Source: Halonatronomonas sp964558325 (GTDB lineage: Bacteria > Bacillota > Halanaerobiia > Halanaerobiales > Halarsenatibacteraceae). Taken from it: a DNA stretch of 29,984 nucleotides. A program made the position numbers and the translations under genes. Under the pieces are notes generated by a model. That model saw nothing but the letters and a program-made list of their open reading frames with translations, did not search any database and was not told where the DNA came from. Where the stretch lies: positions 1 through 29,984 of the forward strand of contig CAZLCX010000022.1 of assembly GCA_964558325.1 (NCBI GenBank), written 5' to 3'. Of this stretch, positions 7,810 through 15,732 are shown in pieces (the first letter of the stretch is position 1; every line of letters starts with the position of its first letter).

Positions 7810-7822
7810 AATATCAACTCTT

Positions 7823-9141
7823 TTATTTAAGTCTTTTAATAGTTATTTCTCTGGCCCTGCTGACTGCCTCTGAAAGTTTTTCCGGATTACTGCCGCCACC
7901 CTGGACAAAATCAGGCCTGCCGCCGCCATTACCAGCCAATATCGGCATGACTTCCTGGATTACTGAATTCAAATTAAGCTCTGTTATATCTTCAGATCTT
8001 GCCAGAATCATTCTGGTGGTATCACCATCCTGCTGTCCGAAGATCACTATTATCCCATTATCAGTCACAAGCTGGCTGGCCAGATCCCTTANNNNNNNNN
8101 NNNNNNNNNNNNNNNNNNNNNNNNNNNNNNNNNNNNNNNNNNNNNNNNNNNNNNNNNNNNNNNNNNNNNNNNNNNNNNNNNNNNNNNNNNNCCGAAGATC
8201 ACTATTATCCCATTATCAGTCACAAGCTGGCTGGCCAGATCCCTTAAATCTGAAAAACCAAAACCAGTAAAACTACTGACAATAAGATTATAATTACCTA
8301 TCTTATCTGCCTCTTTTAATAATTCAGCTTTTTTAAATTCTAAAAGCTGCTCTTTAAGATTAGCTATAGTATTTGCTTTATTATTCAACTCTGCTAACAG
8401 TCTTTTAATTTCAACTGTGATATTCTGATCATTAACAGACAGCCTGTCTATGAGAAAAGCTGTCAATTTATTTTTAAATCGATAATCTTTAACTCCCCGC
8501 TGCCCGCAGGCAAAATGGAGTCTGGAGCCTGACTTATAATTTTCCGAGTCAATTATTGAAATAATCCCGATCTGGCCGGTGCTGGTAAGATGGGTACCGC
8601 CACAGGGGTTTCTATCCAGCCCGGCTATCTTTATAATCCTGGTATCATCTTTATCTCCTCCAGGATATTCAACTAAAATATCTCTATTTTCATAGATAAA
8701 TTGATTGCATTTAGTTTCAACTTTTTCGATTTCCTCCTGAGAAAGCTGAATATCAGTATCAATTGTCAGGCTTGATTCTCCTAGATGGAAGCCAACTGTT
8801 ACAGCCTGGTATAAATCCTCGGCAACTGCTGAAAGCAGATGCTGGCCTGAGTGCTGCTGCATTAAGTCAAAACGCCTCTCCCAGTTGAGATTACAACTTA
8901 TACCGGATTTTTCAGGAGGCAGCCTGTCAGCAATATGAAATATTTCTCCATTTTTCTCATAGACATGGCTAATATTGCTATCACCGATAGTTCCATGATC
9001 TGCCGGCTGGCCGCCGCCTTCAGGATAAAAGGCAGTTTTATTTAATTTAAGATGATATTTGCCCTCAACTTCGAAATAATCAATGATATCTGCTTTAAAC
9101 TCTTGTATAAATGAATCATTATAATAAATTCTATCTGTCAT
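7823..9141 (-). CDS. alaX: AlaX-L alanyl-tRNA editing protein, interrupted by an artefactual assembly gap
   Basis: Trans-editing hydrolase that clears mischarged Ser- or Gly-tRNA(Ala). The N-terminal part has the AlaRS editing-domain features: FYPEGGGQPADHG (39-50), the zinc motif HSGQH (H97, H101) and CGGTH (C180, H184). A coiled-coil segment and a C-terminal DHHA1 domain ending in NGGGRPDFVQGGG follow, so this is the long AlaX-L type. The frame is broken only by 100 N (8092-8191) flanked by identical 55-bp copies. Removing the N run and one copy (155 nt) leaves 1164 nt, an intact 387-codon frame plus stop, close to the usual AlaX-L length. GAGGTG lies about 8 nt before the ATG. The upstream gene ends 17 nt before it. 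Confidence 0.9.
8037..8246. repeat. Exact 55-bp direct repeat flanking the N gap (assembly artefact)
   Basis: Copies at 8037-8091 and 8192-8246 are identical. Both encode the same segment of AlaX, so they are one genomic sequence reported twice. Confidence 0.9.
8092..8191. other. Assembly gap (100 N), probably spurious
   Basis: Exactly 100 N. The 55 bp on the left (8037-8091) are repeated exactly on the right (8192-8246), as expected when two contigs from a k=55 de Bruijn assembly share their terminal k-mer but were joined with a default gap. Collapsing the overlap restores the alaX frame, so no sequence is likely missing. Confidence 0.9.
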
Positions 9142-9158
9142 TAATTACACCTCAATCA

Positions 9159-11723
9159 CTAAAATTTAAACTCTATACCAAAATATGTTTTTGTTTTTTC
9201 AGAACTGGCCGCCAGACCCAGGTGGGGTGCAAGATGTAACCAGTTGCCAGTTCCTGTCTCTAATAACAGTTCTACCCCGCCACTTACCAGCCTGGAATCA
9301 TAACTCTGATAATCAATAAATGGTTTAATAAAGAGGTCGCCTAAGAATATATTTGGGTTCCAGGACCCCTGGCGAATTTCCAATAATTTATAGGTAAAAT
9401 CTGCCCCAAGTTTATAACCATTACTGCCCTCTACTTCAAACTCTCTGGCTGAATAACCTGGCTTTAAACCCTGATTTAGGGCAGTAGAGATAGTTAGTTT
9501 ACCCTCCTGAAAAAGTCTCTGATATCTGGCCAGTCCAGAATATTCCTGCTTAAAGAGATTTGCCTGCAAACCCAGTGCTAAACGATGGTTTGGATAACGG
9601 AAACCAACTTCTGTTCCAAATCTATGATAGGCAAAATCTGTCTGATAAAAAATATCTACTGCTGCCAGGCCATTGAGACTGGAACGATAGAGGGGATAGT
9701 TTAAGTCAAGCTGATGATGCCTGCCTGAACTCTGACCAGTATTATTATAACTAATAGTTAGTGGGGCCAGCAATCCAGTGGTGAAATTAAAATCAAAACT
9801 CCCCTCCTGGTTTAAATTTAACTGATAGAAATTAATGCCAGTTCCATCCTGGCTGGATAAATAAAATGGCAATAACCTGACCTCGGGCCTCAGGAGATAA
9901 CCAAGATTACTTGTAAGGCCATTGTTTTCTCTAACCTCCTGGCCAATTTCAGCTAAGTCATAATCAGTCTCTGACCCAGCAGTTAAGGTTTCAGTCAGTT
10001 CATCAGGATCGTAGACTGCCCTCTTAATCTCCTGACTGTAAATCGCCATCCCCTCAGAATTATAGGTTAAATGATAGAGTCTATCACCTGCTAATACTGG
10101 ATTTCTAACATAAATATTTTCTGTCAGCCGATAGAATTCCTCTGTCTTTAAATCATAACTGTAAATCGCCTCATCACCGGAATAATTGGCTGCATAATAA
10201 ATAGTATCTCCGGCAAGACTGATCTGTTTTTCTGGCATTGCTGCTGCCACCAGGGGCTTTAGTTTAAGGGTTTCAGGATTTAAAAGCTTAATATTCCAGG
10301 CAGTCTGATTACCTTTACTGACAGTTACAAGCCGATCCTGATAGGCCTTCAATTCCCCGATCAACTCAGGAAGCTGGCCAATAAGTTCAGGCTGTTCCTG
10401 ATATCGATAAAGCTTGGAACCATAAGTATCTTTTCTGGCAGTTGCATAATAAATACTGTCATTTAAGATTGTAAAATCTCTAATCTCGTCCCTGACAAGT
10501 TTTTCTTTAGCTCCAGTTTCCAGATTCAGCCGATATAAATTAGTCACTATCCCTCGAGTATTATTATAAATATTAGGATAGCCTGTCTGAATATCACCTA
10601 AAAGAAAATAAGCATAACCGTCATTAATCTCTATCCCGCCATAATTACCTGCCACAGTTTCCATTATAACCTCTTCCTGACCGGTCTCCAGATTAAACTC
10701 TACCAGGCGATTAAGCCTGTGATATTCAAAGGGTGAAGAGCTATAATTATTGGCTTTAAAATAATATAAATTACCGTTTTCAGCAGTCAGGCCTGATAAA
10801 TAGCCGTTTTCATTCTCCAATACCTCCTGGCCTGAGACCTTAAGACCTTCATTTTCAGCAGTCAGGGATTCTTTAAACTCCTGATATAATTCTGGGAAGG
10901 AACTGCCATAAACTTCTTCAGCAGCTTTATCCAGGCCAATTCCAGGCAGAAAATTGCCGGCAGCTGCCGCCCAGTAATATGAGCCATAAACATTGAATAA
11001 TTCAGCAAATTTAGCCTCCCCATATTCTCTGGCCAGGTAATCAATAAAAACTGCCCCATAAAGGTACTGCTGGCCGACAGGGAAGAAATTGTGATTATAG
11101 ATGATTTCTGCTAACTCTGGCAGCCGGCCTTCAGCAGCGGCTCTGGCTGCAAACCAGCGGTAATGGCCGCCATTTAGCCTTCCTGCTGCAGGAGACAGCT
11201 GAGACTCCTGATAAACTGCCAGCCCTTCAATCAACCAGAGGGGGCTGTGAATGTTAGGAGCCATTAAATCGCCAAAAATCCCTGTCGTGATTTTGCTGCC
11301 CCCTGAAATATTCTGGAGATGGGCCATATGGGTAAGTTCATGAATGCCAACTCTTCTCAACCAGTTCTGATAATTTGCCCTCCCGGCAATGCTGGCCGGG
11401 TTATTAGTAAATATCCCCATCTTGTTATAAACAGGATTGGCATACCCATTGGTAAAAAGACCGATATCCTCAAGGGTTAAATGCATCTGATAAACAAGGG
11501 AATTACCGGTCAGGTCGGCTATTTCAGCTCGATGCTTTTCAAGATAATAGAGGGTCTCAACTGCCTGGGATTGATAGCCTTCAGGAAAAAATACTTCAAA
11601 ATGCTCGGTCTGATAACTCTGCCACTCCCAGAGGTCTAAAGCCTGGCCAGAACTGGCAGTAAAACCAGAAACAATTAATATAATTAAAATTGAAAATAAA
11701 ATAACCCTTAATTGATCTGGCAT
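9159..11723 (-). CDS. Surface gluzincin metalloprotease with beta-propeller and outer-membrane barrel
   Basis: 854 aa in three parts. Residues 1-28 are a signal peptide (hydrophobic core ILFSILIILIVSGF, Ala-x-Ala-like end near SSGQA). Residues ~35-285 are a peptidase MA-like domain with the zinc motif HELTH (H128, E129, H132) and a second glutamate 34 residues on in WLIEGLAVYQE (E166). Residues ~290-590 contain repeats with alternating NGNLYYFKAN, DSIYYATA and DTIYYAAN strands, typical of a WD40/TolB-like propeller. Residues ~610-854 are alternating amphipathic strands ending in GIEFKF with a terminal Phe, the C-terminal signature of outer-membrane barrels; relation to the BamA/Omp85 group is possible but not certain. 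The predicted topology is a barrel anchor displaying or exporting a protease. It is the first gene of a six-gene run. GAGGTG lies 8 nt before the ATG. Confidence 0.8.
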   Translation of the reverse strand: MPDQLRVILFSILIILIVSGFTASSGQALDLWEWQSYQTEHFEVFFPEGYQSQAVETLYYLEKHRAEIADLTGNSLVYQMHLTLEDIGLFTNGYANPVYNKMGIFTNNPASIAGRANYQNWLRRVGIHELTHMAHLQNISGGSKITTGIFGDLMAPNIHSPLWLIEGLAVYQESQLSPAAGRLNGGHYRWFAARAAAEGRLPELAEIIYNHNFFPVGQQYLYGAVFIDYLAREYGEAKFAELFNVYGSYYWAAAAGNFLPGIGLDKAAEEVYGSSFPELYQEFKESLTAENEGLKVSGQEVLENENGYLSGLTAENGNLYYFKANNYSSSPFEYHRLNRLVEFNLETGQEEVIMETVAGNYGGIEINDGYAYFLLGDIQTGYPNIYNNTRGIVTNLYRLNLETGAKEKLVRDEIRDFTILNDSIYYATARKDTYGSKLYRYQEQPELIGQLPELIGELKAYQDRLVTVSKGNQTAWNIKLLNPETLKLKPLVAAAMPEKQISLAGDTIYYAANYSGDEAIYSYDLKTEEFYRLTENIYVRNPVLAGDRLYHLTYNSEGMAIYSQEIKRAVYDPDELTETLTAGSETDYDLAEIGQEVRENNGLTSNLGYLLRPEVRLLPFYLSSQDGTGINFYQLNLNQEGSFDFNFTTGLLAPLTISYNNTGQSSGRHHQLDLNYPLYRSSLNGLAAVDIFYQTDFAYHRFGTEVGFRYPNHRLALGLQANLFKQEYSGLARYQRLFQEGKLTISTALNQGLKPGYSAREFEVEGSNGYKLGADFTYKLLEIRQGSWNPNIFLGDLFIKPFIDYQSYDSRLVSGGVELLLETGTGNWLHLAPHLGLAASSEKTKTYFGIEFKF

Positions 11724-11871
11724 CCCTACTACACCTCTACTTCATATCTACCTCTAAAAGACAGGCAGTATTATTTCTTGATTATCAAATATAATTAATT
11801 TGTATTACTCTAATCTTTAAATTCTCGATTAGTTAACTATTTCCTGCTAAAAAGCATAAAGTTGTTGATAA

Positions 11872-11900
11872 ATAAAAAAGACAGGGTGATTAACCCTGCC
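11872..11900 (-). terminator. Rho-independent terminator of the AGCS symporter gene
   Basis: On the minus strand, an 8-bp stem GGCAGGGT/ACCCTGTC (one G-U pair) with a short loop is followed by six T. It lies about 30 nt after the symporter stop codon. Confidence 0.88.
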
Positions 11901-11931
11901 CTTTAGCAATATAATTATAATATCATATAAT

Positions 11932-13320
11932 TTAACCTGCCTTATAATTCTCATTTTCATACCTTGCTGATTGATTCATCAAGAAGTTATCTTCATAATC
12001 ATCATAAATATCAACTACTAATGAAACCATTCCAATTAAAGCTATTAAGTTAGGGATAATCATAATTCCATTAAAAGTATCAGCCATTTCCCAGACTATT
12101 GGAACTTCAAGGGTTGCACCAACAATAACAAATAATAAAACAGTTATTCTATAAGGAGTTAAGCCTGATTTACCAAATAAATACTTAATATTTGACTCCC
12201 CAAAATAATACCAGCCAATGATAGTTGTAAAAGCAAAGAAAAATAAGGCAAATGCTATGAAAATTTCGCCAACATCACCAAAACTTTGGACAAAACCGGC
12301 CTGGGTTAATGCTGCACCCCTGGCCTCAGTTGCTTCAAATACACCTGTTGTAACAATAACCATCGCTGTCATGGTGCAGACAATAAATGTATCAAAAATA
12401 ACTCCAAAAATTCCAACCAAACCCTGCTGAGCCGGGTGTTTAACCTTGGCAACTGCATGGGCCTGAGGAGTTGAACCCATGCCAGCTTCATTTGAGAATA
12501 ATCCTCTGGCAATTCCATATCTAAAAGTCTGCTTTATACTAACGCCAATAACTCCACCCGTTGCAGCTCTCGGATTGAAAGCCCCATGTACAATCATTTT
12601 AATTGTTGGGATTAAATTTTCAATATTCATTATAACCACTATTAAAGCAGCAACAAGATAAAAGACTGCCATAACAGGGACTACTTTTTCAGTTACTTTG
12701 GCTATTCTGGTAATTCCACCCATAATAACAAGGCCAGCAAGAAAGGCAAGAGCTAGACCAATATAAATCGGTTCTATTGCAAAAGCCTCACTCATAGCAG
12801 TAGCTATTGAATTTGATTGAACCATATTTCCTACAAGTCCTAATGCCACTACAATTGCAACAGCAAAAAGAACTGCCAGTGATTTAGAGCCAAGTCCATT
12901 TCTTATATAATATGCCGGACCACCTGTCATTTCACCGCCAACTTTCTCCTTATATTCCTGACCAAGAACTGATTCTGCAAAGATAGTACCCATTCCAAAG
13001 ATACCACTAACCCACATCCAGAAGACTGCACCTGGTCCACCGGCTGTTATTGCAGTTGATACACCAACCAGGTTACCTGTCCCTACCTGAGCAGCAATAG
13101 CAGTTGATAATGCCTGAAATGAAGAAATACCTCCTTCATCAGCTGTAATAGACTTATCAAACATATTGCCAAAAGTCTGTTTAATTGAATCTTTAAATCT
13201 TCTAAACTGGATGAATCTTAACTTATAAGTAAAAAGAATTCCTGTTCCTAATAATAAAATGAGCATCACTGGACCCCAGAGCACACCATTAATGCTCTGA
13301 AAAATTGACATAATATCCAT
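11932..13320 (-). CDS. Sodium:alanine (AGCS) family amino-acid symporter
   Basis: 462-aa polytopic membrane transporter of the alanine-or-glycine:cation symporter family (DagA/AlsT type). The family core is clear: FQALSTAIAAQVGTGNLVGV, then TAGGPGAVFWMWVSG and FAESVLGQEYKEK. Later blocks ARGLFSNEAGMGSTPQAHA and GWYYFGESNIKYLFG are also standard. It couples alanine or glycine uptake to Na+, plausible for a halophile. A longer frame reaches 13365, but AAAGGAGG about 8 nt before the ATG at 13320 fixes the start, giving MDIMSIFQS. Own promoter at 13365-13393 and own terminator at 11872-11900, so monocistronic. Confidence 0.92.
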   Translation of the reverse strand: MDIMSIFQSINGVLWGPVMLILLLGTGILFTYKLRFIQFRRFKDSIKQTFGNMFDKSITADEGGISSFQALSTAIAAQVGTGNLVGVSTAITAGGPGAVFWMWVSGIFGMGTIFAESVLGQEYKEKVGGEMTGGPAYYIRNGLGSKSLAVLFAVAIVVALGLVGNMVQSNSIATAMSEAFAIEPIYIGLALAFLAGLVIMGGITRIAKVTEKVVPVMAVFYLVAALIVVIMNIENLIPTIKMIVHGAFNPRAATGGVIGVSIKQTFRYGIARGLFSNEAGMGSTPQAHAVAKVKHPAQQGLVGIFGVIFDTFIVCTMTAMVIVTTGVFEATEARGAALTQAGFVQSFGDVGEIFIAFALFFFAFTTIIGWYYFGESNIKYLFGKSGLTPYRITVLLFVIVGATLEVPIVWEMADTFNGIMIIPNLIALIGMVSLVVDIYDDYEDNFLMNQSARYENENYKAG

Positions 13321-13364
13321 TAAATCTCCTCCTTTTAAATATTGTGATTGTGTTCTCAATAACA

Positions 13365-13393
13365 ATTAGAACATATAAGCAATATTTAGTCAA
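13365..13393 (-). promoter_or_regulatory. Promoter of the AGCS symporter
   Basis: Minus-strand TTGACT (13388-13393), a 17-nt spacer, and TCTAAT (13365-13370). Predicted start near 13358, about 38 nt before the ATG. Confidence 0.6.
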
Positions 13394-13459
13394 GGGGATT
13401 GGTTAATTTAAAAATTTTAAGTTTTTTTAGAATTGTATGTATAATAAATAAATATTCAT

Positions 13460-13489
13460 GAAAAAATCCAACCATTTTACTGGCTGGAT
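13460..13489 (-). terminator. Rho-independent terminator of the B12/GGDEF operon
   Basis: Minus-strand 9-bp stem ATCCAGCCA/TGGTTGGAT (one G-U pair), a 6-nt loop, then six T. It begins about 27 nt after the GGDEF stop codon and precedes the symporter promoter. Confidence 0.88.
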
Positions 13490-13515
13490 ATAATTTTAGC
13501 TATTTTTTTCTTTGA

Positions 13516-14469
13516 TTATTCTATTATCTCTATCCTGTCTTTTCCAGCTTCTTTAGCTCTATAAAGGGCTTTATCTGCCCGCTTATAGAGACTATCATGG
13601 TCATCTTCTGCTCTGGCTTCAGCAATTCCAAAACTTAAAGTTAAGGGTTCTGGGATAGATTCAAATTCTAGGTCTTTTATTTTCTCGCTTACCCGCTCTG
13701 CATATTTACTGGCATTTTCTAAATCAGTCTTTACAAGCAGAATTGCAAACTCTTCGCCTCCAACTCTGGCAGCCATGTCTTCCTGTCTGGTCTCCTGATC
13801 TAAGATCTGGCCTAATACCTCTAAAACATCATCCCCGGCAGAATGGCCATAGGTATCATTAATCTCTTTGAAATCATCAATATCTGTAATAATTAAAGAT
13901 AATGAATGGGAATGGCGTTGAGACTGGCCTAACTGCTTTTCAAAATATTCAATGAAGGCCCGGCGGTTATAGAGATCGGTCAGTGAATCTTTCCTGGAAA
14001 GCTCTTTAATCCGCTGATTGGCCCTCTCCAGCTTCATATTTTTCTTGCTGAGCTCTCTGGTAATACTGGAAAGCTCATTATTTAACTTCGATATTTTATT
14101 TAAAACCTCTTCATCCTCTGAACCTGTATCTTCGCCGATCAGACAGTAACAATTTTCAAGCTGAAAGATATGGCAGATAAACTCTCTATCTACCTGTTTA
14201 ATTGTGACATTCTGGTTTAATTCTAAATTTGTTTTATTATAATTCTGGTCTGCTGAAAAGTTAATCAGTTCCATGCTATCGACAGTGAAAATATTACCTA
14301 AAGATTGATTATATAGCTTTTCTTCAGAAATATTAACTGCCTTTTTAAAGCCATGATTAAACTCAAGAATTTTCTGCTGGTGATCAAAAAATATAATGAT
14401 AATATTGGTTAACCTCTCAAGATAAGTATCAAAGGGATGGGGACTGTCTAAATAAATTTTTTCTATCAT
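13516..14469 (-). CDS. Diguanylate cyclase with PAS-like sensor and I-site
   Basis: 317-aa soluble protein. Residues ~10-115 look like a PAS domain (LTNIIIIFFDHQQKILEFNHGF, then ...GNIFTVD...). Residues ~118-160 form a coiled coil. Residues ~160-317 are a complete GGDEF domain: DSLTDLYNRRAF, DIDDFKEINDTYGHSAGDDVL, and active-site GGEEF at 237-241. RQED at 228-231 lies exactly five residues before GGEEF, the RxxD product-inhibition I-site. It should convert two GTP to c-di-GMP with feedback control. The start is ATG 14469, which overlaps the TGA of the upstream cobalamin protein as ATGA, with GGGGGA upstream; an in-frame GTG at 14490 lies within that ribosome-binding region and is rejected. 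Translational coupling means the two products are made together. Confidence 0.92.
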   Translation of the reverse strand: MIEKIYLDSPHPFDTYLERLTNIIIIFFDHQQKILEFNHGFKKAVNISEEKLYNQSLGNIFTVDSMELINFSADQNYNKTNLELNQNVTIKQVDREFICHIFQLENCYCLIGEDTGSEDEEVLNKISKLNNELSSITRELSKKNMKLERANQRIKELSRKDSLTDLYNRRAFIEYFEKQLGQSQRHSHSLSLIITDIDDFKEINDTYGHSAGDDVLEVLGQILDQETRQEDMAARVGGEEFAILLVKTDLENASKYAERVSEKIKDLEFESIPEPLTLSFGIAEARAEDDHDSLYKRADKALYRAKEAGKDRIEIIE

Positions 14470-15578
14470 AATTTGCTTTCCCCCTGCCACCAGTCCTCAA
14501 CAATTTGAACTGCTTCATCTGAGTTTTTAGCAAAGGCATCTGCCCCTGTCTTCTCCCAGAGTCCTGGATTTTCATTAAATATCTTACCACCAACAAGAAT
14601 TTTTAAATCTTCAAGTTCAGGTATTCTCCTTATCTTCTCAACTACTTTTATAATATTTTCCAGATTAAAACTCATCGATACTGATAAACCCAGGACAAAG
14701 GGCTCCTCTTTTTTTAATAATTTAATCAAATCAGTCGCCGGCGTATCTGCCCCTAGATATTTAACATCCCAGCCCTCAAATTCCAGGGAATCGGCAATTA
14801 TTCTGGCCCCAATCTCATGGAACTCATTGGCAATTGAGGTGATCACTACTTTACCCTTTTCAATTGAATTATCTAAAAAACTCATGTAAATATTTGAGAG
14901 AATTCTTGAAGTAATTGATGACGCCATATGCTCTTCAGCCACTGAAACCTTGCCTTCCTCCCAGAGATCACCTACCTGATAAAGGGCATTTTTAATTACA
15001 AACTCATAAAAATTCCTGGCATCCTCTCTATTATCAATAGTTTCTTGATAAAGTTTATCTGCCTTAAGGTGTTCTCCAGCTAACAGATACTGTAAATATT
15101 TATTATAGATCTCCTGCCACTTTCCTGGAATCTCTTCAATATTGTCCTCTGCTTTTTTCGAGAGTTTAATTATAGTTTCATGATTATCTAGAATCCACTG
15201 ATAAACAGTTATTATCTCTTTTCTGATTTCAGGCTCTATAAATTCTTTAACAGCCTGAATCCAGGCTTTAACTTCAGCCTTAAAATAGTCATAATTAAAA
15301 CCCTTATTATGGTAGGCTCTATAAGACCAGGGCAGAGTTGTTTTAAAAAGTTGATAATCATTAATCCGGAAAATATTACTCATAAACTTTCCATTATTTT
15401 CATGATTATCATGCATCATACTCAGGGAATTATAGCTGATCAGTTGATTGATATCATCCCGGCTGTTTAAAAGATCATTAACTTTATTTATCATCAGATT
15501 AAGATTTTCTTTATACTGGTCTGCTGCTTTATTTGAAATTTCAGGCAGGTTTGAAATATCTAACTGACTATTATTCAT
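14466..15578 (-). CDS. Cobalamin-binding sensor protein with photoreceptor-type W-x9-EH motif
   Basis: 370-aa soluble protein. Residues 1-~155 are helical and unrecognised (containing LPWSYRAYHNKGFNYDYF). Residues ~155-240 match the four-helix cap of B12-binding proteins and contain W206 followed by nine residues and E216-H217, the W-x9-EH motif that marks light-sensing AdoCbl domains such as CarH. Residues ~243-365 are the Rossmann B12-binding domain with ExHxxG (E252, H254, G257; H254 the expected lower axial ligand), GLSVS (297-301) and GG (330-331). There is no MerR DNA-binding domain. The only downstream partner is the diguanylate cyclase, overlapped by 4 nt. The inferred role is a B12-dependent light or corrinoid sensor controlling c-di-GMP. 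It could instead be a corrinoid-level sensor without light response. GAGGTGG lies 8 nt before the ATG at 15578; the GTG at 15590 is inside that site and is rejected. Confidence 0.85.
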   Translation of the reverse strand: MNNSQLDISNLPEISNKAADQYKENLNLMINKVNDLLNSRDDINQLISYNSLSMMHDNHENNGKFMSNIFRINDYQLFKTTLPWSYRAYHNKGFNYDYFKAEVKAWIQAVKEFIEPEIRKEIITVYQWILDNHETIIKLSKKAEDNIEEIPGKWQEIYNKYLQYLLAGEHLKADKLYQETIDNREDARNFYEFVIKNALYQVGDLWEEGKVSVAEEHMASSITSRILSNIYMSFLDNSIEKGKVVITSIANEFHEIGARIIADSLEFEGWDVKYLGADTPATDLIKLLKKEEPFVLGLSVSMSFNLENIIKVVEKIRRIPELEDLKILVGGKIFNENPGLWEKTGADAFAKNSDEAVQIVEDWWQGESKL

Positions 15579-15652
15579 TTTTAATACCACCTCAAAGTTA
15601 GCCTTTAAACATCCTATTATATTATTCTCTAGTTAAATTAAAATACCTGCAA

Positions 15653-15681
15653 TTGTAGAGATTTATTATAAATGTTATAAT
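15653..15681 (+). promoter_or_regulatory. Promoter of ygiQ
   Basis: TTGTAG (15653-15658), a 17-nt spacer, and a perfect TATAAT (15676-15681). It gives a leader of about 45 nt and is divergent from the B12/GGDEF operon. Confidence 0.6.
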
Positions 15682-15732
15682 AAAAAGAAATCTGCTTTAA
15701 TCTTTAAATAATCCACCCAGGAGTGTAATTTT

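Noticed and set aside
7947..8270. Plus-strand open frames across the N gap
   Set aside because: They lie opposite alaX, include 34 undetermined residues and repeat the duplicated contig end; they are shadows of the artefact.
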